A stretch of DNA of 64,000 bases from Lysobacter niastensis (GTDB taxonomy: Bacteria; Pseudomonadota; Gammaproteobacteria; Xanthomonadales; Xanthomonadaceae). Of the stretch, positions 27,330 through 36,552 are shown one piece after another (position 1 is the first letter of the stretch; each line of letters opens with the position of its first letter). The DNA is taken from NCBI RefSeq assembly GCF_015453285.1, contig NZ_JADLZT010000002.1, positions 310,001-374,000 of the forward strand, read 5' to 3'. A program made the translations under genes and the position numbers. The notes under the pieces are model-generated. The model was not told where the DNA came from and did not search any database. It was given only the letters and a program-made list of their open reading frames with translations.

Positions 27330-29873
27330 CTACGTACCCCTTGGCTTCGCCCGGTGCGTGGCCGTTGCGCTCCATGGATCGTCGGGCCAAGGATGCTTCG
27401 GATACCGCCCCTTCATCTCCTTCTTCACTTCCGGATACGTGCGATCCCAGAAGCCCTTCAGGTCCTGCGTGATCTGCAGCGGCTTGCCGCCCGGCGACAA
27501 CAGGTGCAGCGTCAGCGGCACGCGGCCGTCGGCGATGCGCGGCGTGTCGGCCAGCCCGAACAGTTCCTGCAGCTTCACCGCCAGCACCGGTGCGACCGGT
27601 GCATCGGTCTCGTCGTCGAAGCCGTACTCGATGCGCCGCTCCATTCCCGACGGCACGGTGATACGGGTGGGCGCGAGTGCATCGATCTTCTGCCGCATCG
27701 ACCAGTCCAGCGTCGAGCGCAGCGCCTCGCCCAGATCCTGTTCGTCCAGCGCGTCCAGGCGCGTCTTGCCGGTCAGTGCCGGCTTGAGCCAGGCGTCGAG
27801 CGAGGCGAGCAGCGCGGTATCGGACAGGTCCGGCAGCGCGGCGTCGCCCTGCGCCAGCTCCGGCATCCATGCGCGCAGGCAGCGCACGCGCGCACGCCAC
27901 TGCGCCAGCGATTCGGTCCACGGTAGTGCCTGCAGGCCGAGCTGTCGCACCGCGTCCACCAGCGCGTCGGCATAGCGCGACGGGTCGGGCTTCGCCAGCG
28001 GCCGGCTGTCGATGACGATGCGGTCGTAGCGCGTTTCGCGCACGGCCGCGATGCCGCGCACGGCCGCGTCCCAGATCACGCGATCCTCGGTGACGAAGCG
28101 GCCGGGAAACTCGCGGCGCAGGCGTTGCTCGTCCAGCGGCGCACCGCGTAGCACACGTGCATCGCGGGGATCGTCGCGCAGTTCGCTGATGACGATCCAC
28201 GGTTCGCCGTACAACGCACTCTCGTCGAACAGCTTTGCGCTGCGTCCGTTGGCGAGCTGGTAGCGGTACGGATCGCCCGGATGCTGGCGCGCGATGCGGT
28301 CGGGAAACGCATGCAGCAGCAGGTCGCCGAGCAGGTGCGCCGGCGCTTCGCGCGGTGGCGGTGCATCGAGGCGCAGGCGGCGCCGCCATTGCTTGGCGGC
28401 CTGGTCCAGCGCGGCCAGCGACGAGCGCGAGGCCTCCGGCGCGACGCGCCCGTTGCGGAACGCCGCCAGCGCCTGCCAACGCTCGGCCAGCGCGTCGCTG
28501 CGCTGTCGGCCGGGCCCGGGACGCAGCGCATCGCGTGCTTCCAGCAACGCGGCGAGGTCGCAGGCCAGCGCCTGTTCGGTGGCATCGCGCGGTGCCAGCA
28601 GCATGGCCGCCAGTCTGGGATGCGTGCCGAGTGCGAGCATGCGGCGCCCCAGCGCGGTGATCACGGCTCCGTCGAGCGCGCCCAGGCGCTGCAGCAGTTC
28701 GCGCGCCGCGGCGAGCGCGCCACCCGGCGGGGTGTCGACGAAGCGCAGGTTGGCATCGCCCCACGCCGCCAGCTCCAGTGCCAGCCCGGCGAGTTCGACC
28801 TGGGCGATCTCGGGACGGCGTTGCGGCTCAAGCCGCTGCGATTCCGGCCAAAGCCGCAGCGCCACGCCTTCGGCGACGCGGCCGGCGCGGCCGGCACGCT
28901 GGTCCGCCGAGGCCTGCGCGATGTTGACGACGTCGAGCCGCGCGAATCCGCTGTTGGGGTCGTAGCGCGGTTCGCGCGCCAATCCGGAATCGATGACCAC
29001 GCGCACACCGGGCAGCGTGACGCTGGATTCGGCGACGTTGGTGGCGAGCACGACGCGGCGATGGCCGTCAGGATCGGGCTGCAGCACGCGCGACTGCTGT
29101 TCCACCGGCAGTTCGCCGTGCAGCGTCAACACATCGGCCACGCGCGTGGCGTCGCTGTTGTCGAGCGCCGCCTGCGTGCGCGCAATCTCGCGCTGGCCCG
29201 GCAGGAACACCAGCACGTCGCCCGGATGCTGCGTGAGGGCCTGTTCGATGGCGCGCCGTGTCTGGTGCTCCAGCGCTTCCTCGCGTCGCGCCGGGAAATG
29301 CGAAACCGCCACCGGATAGCTGCGGCCGGCGCTGCTCAGCCGGGGCGCGTCGAGGAACTTCGCCAGCCGCTCGCCATCCAGCGTGGCCGACATCACGACG
29401 ATGCGCAGGTCCTCGCGCAATCCGGCCTGCACGTCCAGCGCGAGCGCGAGGCCGAGGTCGGCCGATAGATGGCGTTCGTGGAACTCGTCGAACAGCAGCG
29501 CGCCGACGCTCTCCAGCATCGGGTCGTCCTGCAGCATCCGCGTGAGGATGCCCTCGGTGACAACTTCTATCCGTGTCGCCGACGACACCTTGTTCTCGAA
29601 GCGGATGCGGTAGCCCACCGTCTCGCCCGCGGCTTCGCCGCGCTGGCGCGCCATGAAGCCTGCGGCGGCGCGCGCGGCGACGCGGCGCGGTTCCAGCATC
29701 ACAATCCTGCGGCCGGCCAGCCACGGCTCGTCGAGCAGGGCGGGAGGCACCTGCGTGGTCTTGCCGGCACCGGGCGGTGCTTCCAGCACCAGTCGCGGAT
29801 GCACGGCCAGCGATGCGCGGATTTCCGGCAGCAGCGGATCGATCGGGAATGCAGGGGAGGCGGGGCGAGTCAC
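27330..29873 (-). CDS. hrpB: ATP-dependent helicase HrpB (DEAH box)
   Basis: 847 aa, usual HrpB length. Walker A APPGAGKTTQVP (GAGKT at 35-39), DEAH-like FDEFHERH, motif III VMSATLDGER, and motif VI RAGRAGRVAEG are all present. The C-terminal HrpB-specific region ends with GGKPLQITQDLKGFW and YPEVKKEMKGRYPKHPWP, which is diagnostic. It is a putative RNA helicase of unclear physiological role. Divergent from tatD. Confidence 0.95.
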   Translation of the reverse strand: MTRPASPAFPIDPLLPEIRASLAVHPRLVLEAPPGAGKTTQVPPALLDEPWLAGRRIVMLEPRRVAARAAAGFMARQRGEAAGETVGYRIRFENKVSSATRIEVVTEGILTRMLQDDPMLESVGALLFDEFHERHLSADLGLALALDVQAGLREDLRIVVMSATLDGERLAKFLDAPRLSSAGRSYPVAVSHFPARREEALEHQTRRAIEQALTQHPGDVLVFLPGQREIARTQAALDNSDATRVADVLTLHGELPVEQQSRVLQPDPDGHRRVVLATNVAESSVTLPGVRVVIDSGLAREPRYDPNSGFARLDVVNIAQASADQRAGRAGRVAEGVALRLWPESQRLEPQRRPEIAQVELAGLALELAAWGDANLRFVDTPPGGALAAARELLQRLGALDGAVITALGRRMLALGTHPRLAAMLLAPRDATEQALACDLAALLEARDALRPGPGRQRSDALAERWQALAAFRNGRVAPEASRSSLAALDQAAKQWRRRLRLDAPPPREAPAHLLGDLLLHAFPDRIARQHPGDPYRYQLANGRSAKLFDESALYGEPWIVISELRDDPRDARVLRGAPLDEQRLRREFPGRFVTEDRVIWDAAVRGIAAVRETRYDRIVIDSRPLAKPDPSRYADALVDAVRQLGLQALPWTESLAQWRARVRCLRAWMPELAQGDAALPDLSDTALLASLDAWLKPALTGKTRLDALDEQDLGEALRSTLDWSMRQKIDALAPTRITVPSGMERRIEYGFDDETDAPVAPVLAVKLQELFGLADTPRIADGRVPLTLHLLSPGGKPLQITQDLKGFWDRTYPEVKKEMKGRYPKHPWPDDPWSATATHRAKPRGT

Positions 29874-29913
29874 GCCGCACAGTCTAAAGGGCGTGCTCGG
29901 CTAAACTTCACCG

Positions 29914-30708
29914 ATGCAACTGATCGATATCGGCGCCAACCTCACCCACGACTCCTTCGACCACGACCGCGACGCGGTGCTGGAGCGCGCACGCGCGGCC
30001 GGCGTCGTGCAGATGGTGATCACCGGCGCCAGCCGCGAACATTCGCCGATGGCGCTGGCGCTGGCGCGGAAGCATCCGGGGGAGCTGTTCGCGACCGCCG
30101 GCGTGCACCCGCACCATGCCAGCGAGTACACCGCCGAGTGCGATGCCGAGATGCGCGAGCTGCACACGCATCCGGAAGTCGTGGCCGTCGGCGAATGCGG
30201 GCTCGATTACTTCCGGGATTTTTCGCCGCGTCCGGCGCAGCGCCGGGCGTTCGAACAGCAGCTGCAGATCGGTGGCGAGACCGGCAAGCCGCTGTTCCTG
30301 CACCAGCGCGACGCGCACGCCGACTTCATGGCGATGATGAAGAACTTCGAGGGCAGACTGGGGCCGGCGGTGGTGCACTGCTTCACCGGCACCCGCGAGG
30401 AACTGTTCGACTACCTCGATCGCGACTGGTACGTCGGCATCACCGGCTGGCTGTGCGACGAACGTCGCGGCCAGCATCTGCGCGAACTGGTCCGCCACAT
30501 CCCGGCCAACCGGCTGCTGATCGAGACCGACGCCCCCTACCTGCTGCCGCGCACGATCAAGCCCGCGCCGTCGCACCGGCGAAACGAGCCGATGTTCCTG
30601 GCCCACATCGTGGAAGAACTGGCTCGCGACCGTGGCGAGGACGTCGCCACAGTCGCGGCCAGCAGCACCGAGGCCGCGCGTACCTTTTTCCGACTGCCTC
30701 CGCGCTGA
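29914..30708 (+). CDS. tatD: TatD family metal-dependent hydrolase/3'-5' DNase
   Basis: 264 aa. The N-terminus IDIGANLTHDSFDHDRD closely follows true E. coli TatD rather than YcfH. Family motifs AGVHPHHA, VAVGECGLDYFRDFS, VHCFTGTREE, GITGWLCDERRG and IETDAPYLLPR are intact, covering the metal ligands. TatD is a cytoplasmic magnesium-dependent exonuclease linked to DNA repair and quality control. No tatABC genes are nearby. Confidence 0.95.
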   Translation: MQLIDIGANLTHDSFDHDRDAVLERARAAGVVQMVITGASREHSPMALALARKHPGELFATAGVHPHHASEYTAECDAEMRELHTHPEVVAVGECGLDYFRDFSPRPAQRRAFEQQLQIGGETGKPLFLHQRDAHADFMAMMKNFEGRLGPAVVHCFTGTREELFDYLDRDWYVGITGWLCDERRGQHLRELVRHIPANRLLIETDAPYLLPRTIKPAPSHRRNEPMFLAHIVEELARDRGEDVATVAASSTEAARTFFRLPPR

Positions 30709-30745
30709 ACGGGAGGCACGCGGGCCGTCGGCGGTTCGGTCAAAC

Positions 30746-31051
30746 TCAACGCTTGGCGAGACGGGTATTGGTGTCGCGCCGGTCGTTATCGGACTTGTTC
30801 TGCAAGTCGATCACCAGCTGGAACTGTCCGCCACCACGGCGATGGCACATGTGGTCGATCTCGACCATCAGGCGGTTGCGCAGGTCGTAGGCCTGGCTGA
30901 AGTTGTCGGCGCCGGTCAGGCCGGCGACCTCCTGCTGTGTCGGCCGTTGCTGGTCGTCGCAGTCCACGTAGACGCTGGCCTGGTGCGGCGGCGAAGCGAG
31001 CGCGGCCGCCGGCGAGAGGGCCAAGGCGAGAAGAAGAATCCTGGCGTTCAT
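30746..31051 (-). CDS. Small exported protein, 101 aa (paralogue 1)
   Basis: A signal peptide (residues 1-19, ending AALAS) precedes a mature domain with DCDDQQRPTQQEVAGLTG, AYDLRNRLMVEI and CHRRGGGQFQLVID. The protein at 33244-33537 has the same layout (VDCGHPEWPSLREFAEQFG, AYRVRQRMIIKA, CRRGGDQLQVVLE), so the two are paralogues. Two Cys could form a disulfide. Function unknown. GGAGTCACGCC stands before the ATG; a nearly identical leader precedes the paralogue. Confidence 0.7.
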   Translation of the reverse strand: MNARILLLALALSPAAALASPPHQASVYVDCDDQQRPTQQEVAGLTGADNFSQAYDLRNRLMVEIDHMCHRRGGGQFQLVIDLQNKSDNDRRDTNTRLAKR

Positions 31052-31242
31052 GGCGTGACTCCTGGCAGTCCCGGGTCCTTCCCGGCAGGACCAGACTCGC
31101 GCTGTCGCCGCCCTCAGTCTTGAGGCCGCGCTGAGGAAGGCGTGACGAACCTCTGAGGACCGTCGCCAAAGCTTGGGAAAACCTTAGGCCGCGTCGTCGT
31201 CCCCCTCGCGTAATCGTTAATGGGCCTTCCCGCGACACCGCG

Positions 31243-33210
31243 ATGAGCCAACCGAACCCCACCGTGCTCACCTTCGACGATTTCGTCCTCGACCTGTCCG
31301 GCCGCCGGTTGCTGCGCGCGGGCGAGTTGCAGCCGCTGGAACCCAAGGCCTTCGCCGTGCTCAGCCTGCTCGCGGCGTCCCCCGGACAGGTGTTCTCACG
31401 GGAGGAAATCCTCGACGCGGTGTGGGGCCATCGCCACGTCACGCCCGGCGTGCTGAACCGGATCATGACGCTGCTGCGCCACGCCCTCGGCGAGGACGCG
31501 CACACGGCGCGCTACCTGCACACGGTGCATGGCTACGGCTACCGCTTCGACCTGCCCGATCCGGCAGCGTCGGGTATCGAAGCCCCTGCGAGCCCGCAAG
31601 TTCGGCCCGAACCCGAGGATCCCGATGACGCCACGGTGCGGTTGCGCACCGCGGATCGCGACGGGATCTTCCCGCGCCCGGCGCGCTCATGGTTGCTGTT
31701 CGGCGTGCTGGCCATCGTGCTGCTCGGGGCATTCACGGCGTGGCGGATGCTGGCGCCCGCCGATTCCGCAAGTGCGCCGGTGGCTTCCGGCGCCGTGGCG
31801 ACACCGGTGCTGGCGGTGCTGCCGCTGCGCGCGACCGGCGACGATCCTCGCGGGCAGGCGTTCGCCGACGGCCTCAGCGAGGAACTGATCGGCCAGCTCT
31901 CGCGGATCGACGGCCTGCGCGTCACGTCGCGAACATCGTCGTTCCAGTTCCGCGATACCAGATTGCCGCTGAGCGACATCGCCAAACGCCTGCACGCGAC
32001 CCATCTGCTTGAAGGCGGCGTGCGACAGGACGGGGATCGCCTGCGCATCAGCCTTCGCCTGGTCGAAGCCGGCAGTGACCGCACCGTGTGGGCGCAGGAC
32101 TTCGACCGCCAGCTCGGCGACATTTTCGTGCTGCAACGAAACATCGCCTACGCCATCGCCAGCGCCTTGCAGCTGCACCTGGGCAAGCCGGTCGCGCTGC
32201 CATCTCGTGAGGATCCGGCGCTGTACCGGCGCTACCTGCTTGCGCGGCATCCCGCCCGCGACAACCTCGACCCGGGTTCGATGCGCGAGGCCGAGTCGGA
32301 GATACGCGACCTGTTGCGCGAGCATCCGGACTACGCACGTGCCTGGGGCGGACTGGCGTCGATCCTGTGGGTGCGGTCGCTGGCGGCGGCGCTGGGCCGC
32401 GACGAACTGCGCGCCGAGGCGGAAGCAGCAGCGGCACGGGCACTGGAACTCGATCCACACCAGCCGGATGCGCACTCGGTGCTGGCCCGCCGCGCCTGCC
32501 GCCTGCAGGAGTGGGCCGAGTGCATGACGCTGTCTCGACGCGCGATCGAGCTGGCGCCCTCGGACCCGATGTTCCGTGGCTGGCATGCGGCCAGCCTGGC
32601 GACGATGGGCTATGTCGACCAGGCGCTGCGCGAGGCCGACGAGGCGCTCGCGGTGGCGCCCTTCGATTCGAACACGCATTTCCTGCGCGGGCGCCTGCTC
32701 GACACGCTAGGCCGGCATGACGAAGCGGAGAAACACCTGCTGATGTCCGACCCGGAACGCGCGCAGACCGCGCTGTACTTCAACGCGATCTGGCGCAAGG
32801 ACTACGACGTCGCCGAGCGTGTCGCCGCCTCGCTGCCGAACGAGATGCCGTGGCGCGGTTCCGAACTCGCCGCCGTCGCCGCGCTGAAAGGCCGGCGCCC
32901 CTGGGACGACGTGACCGCGGCGATCGCGACCAGCGAGAGCCATCCGCTCTATGGCCAGGTGCCCTACGACTTCACCCGCCTGCTGTTGCCGGTGCGCGAT
33001 TACCGGCGCGACATCGAGGCCCTGGACGGCGTGCAGCGCTCCGGCTATGCGTCCTACCAGCTGGTGTTCTGGCAACCGGAGTCACGCGCGCTCCGTCAGG
33101 ATCCGGCGTTCCAGGATTACCTGAGCCGCAGCGGCCTGCTCGCGTACTGGCGCGAGCACGGCTTCCCGACGCAGTGCGTGGCCTCTGGAGCTCGCGTCAA
33201 CTGCGACTGA
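31243..33210 (+). CDS. Membrane-bound winged-helix regulator with TPRs (CadC/ToxR-like)
   Basis: 655 aa. Residues 8-104 form an OmpR-type winged helix (LEPKAFAVLSLLAASPGQVFSREEILDAVWG...HTVHGYGYRF). One transmembrane helix is at 150-171. The periplasmic part starts with a module common in these regulators (AVLPLRATGDD, FADGLSEELIGQLSRIDGLRVTSRTSSFQF) to about residue 325, then TPR-like repeats to about 560. It would sense an envelope signal and regulate from the membrane. Its flanking small exported genes are plausible targets. Confidence 0.88.
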   Translation: MSQPNPTVLTFDDFVLDLSGRRLLRAGELQPLEPKAFAVLSLLAASPGQVFSREEILDAVWGHRHVTPGVLNRIMTLLRHALGEDAHTARYLHTVHGYGYRFDLPDPAASGIEAPASPQVRPEPEDPDDATVRLRTADRDGIFPRPARSWLLFGVLAIVLLGAFTAWRMLAPADSASAPVASGAVATPVLAVLPLRATGDDPRGQAFADGLSEELIGQLSRIDGLRVTSRTSSFQFRDTRLPLSDIAKRLHATHLLEGGVRQDGDRLRISLRLVEAGSDRTVWAQDFDRQLGDIFVLQRNIAYAIASALQLHLGKPVALPSREDPALYRRYLLARHPARDNLDPGSMREAESEIRDLLREHPDYARAWGGLASILWVRSLAAALGRDELRAEAEAAAARALELDPHQPDAHSVLARRACRLQEWAECMTLSRRAIELAPSDPMFRGWHAASLATMGYVDQALREADEALAVAPFDSNTHFLRGRLLDTLGRHDEAEKHLLMSDPERAQTALYFNAIWRKDYDVAERVAASLPNEMPWRGSELAAVAALKGRRPWDDVTAAIATSESHPLYGQVPYDFTRLLLPVRDYRRDIEALDGVQRSGYASYQLVFWQPESRALRQDPAFQDYLSRSGLLAYWREHGFPTQCVASGARVNCD

Positions 33211-33243
33211 GCGCAGCGCATGGGCGCGGTCACGACCTCGCGG

Positions 33244-33537
33244 TCATGGATAGCGTCTGGCCACCATTGCCTGCGTGTCGGCGTCCGGTTCGAGTACGAC
33301 CTGCAACTGGTCGCCGCCACGCCTGCAAGCCCGCAGGGCTTTGATGATCATGCGCTGGCGGACCCGATATGCCGGGTCGAATGCATCGAACCCGAATTGT
33401 TCGGCGAACTCGCGCAACGAAGGCCACTCGGGATGACCGCAGTCGACTGTCAGCATGCTGGTGGACGCCGGAGGCGACGCCTGCGCTGCGAATGGATTCG
33501 CCAACACGAGCGTGAGAAGAAGGGGACGAACGTTCAT
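33244..33537 (-). CDS. Small exported protein, 97 aa (paralogue 2)
   Basis: Paralogue of the 101-aa protein on the other side of the regulator. It has a signal peptide (residues 1-20, AAQAS), two Cys (VDCGHPEW, ACRRGGDQ), and the shared AYR-x-RQRM and RRGG-x-QLQVV blocks. GGGAGTACGCC precedes the ATG. It is convergent with the regulator, 33 bp away. Function unknown. Confidence 0.7.
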   Translation of the reverse strand: MNVRPLLLTLVLANPFAAQASPPASTSMLTVDCGHPEWPSLREFAEQFGFDAFDPAYRVRQRMIIKALRACRRGGDQLQVVLEPDADTQAMVARRYP

Positions 33538-33671
33538 GGCGTACTCCCTGCCGGCGTCGATACTCGGACGCCGTCATTAAAGGTTACGCCGGACGCGGCT
33601 CGCGATTACCGCCGCCACCCTCTCGGGTGGTGCTTAATGGCGACCGCAAGAAAACGTTGCGGCTGACCCGT

Positions 33672-34481
33672 TCAGCTGCGCAGCCCGACACCGCGCTTGA
33701 GCAGCCACAGGCCGAGCGAGGCCAGCAGCACCACGAAGCCGATCATCAGCGCGTACGCGACCCACAGCGGCACGTCGCTGACGCCGAGCAGGCCATAGCG
33801 GAACGCATTGACCATGTAGAAGATCGGATTGGCGTGCGTCATCGCCTCGGCCCACGGCGGCAGCAGCTTCACCGAATAGAACACGCCGCCCAGGTAGGTC
33901 AGCGGGGTCAGGATGAAGGTCGGCACGATCGCGATGTCGTCGAACTTCTTCGCGTAGACCGCGTTGACGAATCCGGCCAGCGAGAAGATCGTCGCGCCCA
34001 GCAGCACCGTCGTCAGCGTCACCAGCGGATGCGGCAGGCGCACCTTGGTGAACAGCATCGAGATCAACAGCACGATGACGCCGACCATCAGGCCGCGCAG
34101 CACCGCGCCGGCCACGTAGCCGGTGAGGATCACCCAGTTCGGCATCGGGCTGACCAGCAGCTCCTCGACGTGGCGTCCGAACTTGGCACCGAAGAAGCTC
34201 GATGAGATGTTGCCGTAGCTGTTCTGGATCACGCTCATCATCACCAGGCCGGGGACGATGAAATCCATGTAGCGGATGCCGTCCATCTCGCCGACGCGCG
34301 AGCCGATCAGGCCGCCGAAGATCAGGAAGTACAGCGTCATCGTGATCGCCGGCGGCACCAGCGTCTGGCCCCAGATGCGCAGGATGCGGTTGACTTCGCG
34401 GCGCACGATCGTGCCGAGCGCGACGAGGTTGCGCTGCATGTCGGTGGGTTCGCGCGTGGCGGAGGTGCTGACCTGGTTCAT
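33672..34481 (-). CDS. ABC-2 type transporter permease (YadH-like)
   Basis: 269 aa with six membrane helices. YadH/NodJ-type signature sequences are visible: FLIFGGLIG, YMDFIVPGLVMMSVIQNSYGN, VEELLVSPMP and LTPLTYLGGVFYS. It is an exporter permease of unknown substrate. The ATG at 34481 overlaps the stop of the ATPase gene (ATGA), so the two are translationally coupled and form one transporter. Confidence 0.92.
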   Translation of the reverse strand: MNQVSTSATREPTDMQRNLVALGTIVRREVNRILRIWGQTLVPPAITMTLYFLIFGGLIGSRVGEMDGIRYMDFIVPGLVMMSVIQNSYGNISSSFFGAKFGRHVEELLVSPMPNWVILTGYVAGAVLRGLMVGVIVLLISMLFTKVRLPHPLVTLTTVLLGATIFSLAGFVNAVYAKKFDDIAIVPTFILTPLTYLGGVFYSVKLLPPWAEAMTHANPIFYMVNAFRYGLLGVSDVPLWVAYALMIGFVVLLASLGLWLLKRGVGLRS

Positions 34482-35494
34482 GCGACCTGCTCCGGCGTCG
34501 TCTGTACGGTGCTGTCCTGTGCGTTCTCGCCGGTCAGGCGCACGAACAGTTCTTCCAGCCGATTGGACTTGGTGCGCATCGAGCGCACGCGGATACCGGC
34601 CTCGTTGAGGCTGGCGAAGACGCGGTTGAGGTCCATCGCGCGCGGCATCTCGATGTCGAGCGTGTGATCGTCTGCGGCCATCAGCGTGGTGCCTTCGATG
34701 ACCGGCAGCGACGGCGGCAGGTGGCCGTCGATGTCGAGCAGGAAGCCTTCGACGTCGAGCTTGGCCAGCAGCGCCTTCATCGGACCCTGCTCGACGATGC
34801 GGCCGCGGTCGATGATGGCGAGGTTGCGGCACAGGCTCTCGGCTTCCTCGAGATAGTGCGTGGTCAGGATGATCGTGGTGCCGGCGGCGTTGATCTCCTT
34901 CAGCGTCTTCCACATGCCACGGCGGATCTCGATGTCGACGCCGGCGGTGGGCTCGTCGAGGATCAGCAGGCGCGGCTGCGTCATCATCGCCCGCGCGATC
35001 ATCAGCCGGCGCTTCATGCCGCCCGAGAGCGTGCGGCTCATCATCGTGGCCTTCTCCCACAGGTGCGCGCGCTTGAGCTCGACCTCGGCGCGGCGGATCG
35101 CCTCCTCGCGCGGCACGCCGTAGAAGCCGGCGTAATTGACCAGGATGTCGAGCGGCTTCTCGAACATGTTGAAGTTCAGCTCCTGCGGCACCAGGCCGAT
35201 CATGCGCATCGCGGCGTCGCGCTGGCGGGCAAGGTCGATGCCGAAGATCGAGACCGAGCCGGCCGACAGGTTGACCAGCGAGCTGACGATGCCGATCAGC
35301 GTGGACTTGCCGGCACCGTTGGGACCCAGCAGGGCGAAGAAGTCGCCCGGTGCCACGTCGAGCGAGACGCCCTTGAGCGCCTGGACGCCCGCCTTGTTGG
35401 GGCCGCCGTCGTAGGTCTTGCGCAGATCGCGCACGGACAAGGCGGGGACGGACAGGGTGGGAGCGGCGGCCGGGACCGCGGCGGTCTGGTTCAT
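34478..35494 (-). CDS. ABC transporter ATP-binding protein (YadG-like)
   Basis: 338 aa. Walker A GPNGAGKST (57-65), signature LSGGMKRR, Walker B LLILDEPTAGVD and the H-loop TTHYLEEAE are intact. A C-terminal extension of about 90 residues is typical of YadG-type subunits. ATG 35494 is chosen over a GTG at 35521. It drives export with the overlapping permease. Confidence 0.92.
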   Translation of the reverse strand: MNQTAAVPAAAPTLSVPALSVRDLRKTYDGGPNKAGVQALKGVSLDVAPGDFFALLGPNGAGKSTLIGIVSSLVNLSAGSVSIFGIDLARQRDAAMRMIGLVPQELNFNMFEKPLDILVNYAGFYGVPREEAIRRAEVELKRAHLWEKATMMSRTLSGGMKRRLMIARAMMTQPRLLILDEPTAGVDIEIRRGMWKTLKEINAAGTTIILTTHYLEEAESLCRNLAIIDRGRIVEQGPMKALLAKLDVEGFLLDIDGHLPPSLPVIEGTTLMAADDHTLDIEMPRAMDLNRVFASLNEAGIRVRSMRTKSNRLEELFVRLTGENAQDSTVQTTPEQVA

Positions 35495-35609
35495 GTCGGG
35501 GGTGCCTGCGCCGCGGGGCACGCGGCCATCATCGGTTCGTTGCCGTTAGTATAGGCGGCCTCACGGTGGCACTCCGGCCACACTCTGTTGCAGCCCTGTC
35601 GGTACCCTC

Positions 35610-36362
35610 GTGGCCATCCAGCACTTCCCTCTCAAGCTCGTCTCGCGTCGCATGCTGGCCCCCACCGTGGGCCACTACACGTTCGTCCGCGATGACGGCC
35701 AGCCGCTCGATTACATCCCGGGCCAGTTCATCCAGGTCCATTTCCAGTACGCCGACGGCACCGCGACCAAGCGCAGCTATTCGCTTGCGACGATCCACGA
35801 CCACGCGCTCGGTCCGGGCGAGGCGGTCGAGATCGCGGTGAGCTACGTGCCTGGCGGTGCCGCGACGGCGCTGTTCGAGGGCCTGGACATCGGCGGCACG
35901 GTCGATGCCAGCGGCCCGTTCGGCCGCTTCTGCCTGATGCCGGCCGATTCCAACAAGCGCTACCTGCTGATCGGCACCGGCACCGGCGTGACGCCGTACC
36001 GGGCCATGCTGCCGCAACTGGAAACGCTGATGCGCCAGCGCGGCGTCGAAGTCGTGCTGCTGTTCGGCGCACGCACGCCGGTGGAGCTGTTGTACGGCGA
36101 CGAGTTCCGCGCCTTCGCCGACAAGCACCCGAACTTCCGCTTTGTCCCGTGCTTCTCGCGCGAACTGCCCGAGAACGCGCACCCGGACGTGCGCCGCGGC
36201 TATGTGCAGCAGCACCTGGCCGAGTTCGCGCCGGACCTCGCACACGACATCGCTTACCTGTGCGGCAACCCGAACATGGTCGATGCCTGCTTCGAGACGC
36301 TGAAGGAGTGCGGCCTGCCGGTGCCGCAGATCCGTCGCGAGAAGTACGTCAGCAGCAAGTAA
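35610..36362 (+). CDS. fpr: Ferredoxin-NADP+ reductase
   Basis: 250 aa starting at a GTG. FAD-binding motif RSYSLATI is near residue 51, the NADP-binding segment LLIGTGTGVTPYRAM near residue 121, and the C-terminal CGNPNMVDAC-x-E and YVSSK match bacterial Fpr. It transfers electrons between NADPH and ferredoxin or flavodoxin, often for iron-sulfur and oxidative-stress metabolism. Divergent from the ABC transporter. Confidence 0.9.
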   Translation: MAIQHFPLKLVSRRMLAPTVGHYTFVRDDGQPLDYIPGQFIQVHFQYADGTATKRSYSLATIHDHALGPGEAVEIAVSYVPGGAATALFEGLDIGGTVDASGPFGRFCLMPADSNKRYLLIGTGTGVTPYRAMLPQLETLMRQRGVEVVLLFGARTPVELLYGDEFRAFADKHPNFRFVPCFSRELPENAHPDVRRGYVQQHLAEFAPDLAHDIAYLCGNPNMVDACFETLKECGLPVPQIRREKYVSSK

Positions 36363-36552
36363 GCGGCGGATCCCCCGCCACGCATGCGTCAGCTGGCGGC
36401 GCATGCCGCGCACGGCACAGTTCCTGCTGCCGACGCTGCACTGGCCTCATGGGGTCATGCTAGATTCCCGTCCGGGGAAGGGGACGGGGCAGTTCATGGA
36501 TGCGAGCCTTGCGGCAGCAGGCGGGCAGCGATCGACGGCGGGCGCGACGGGC

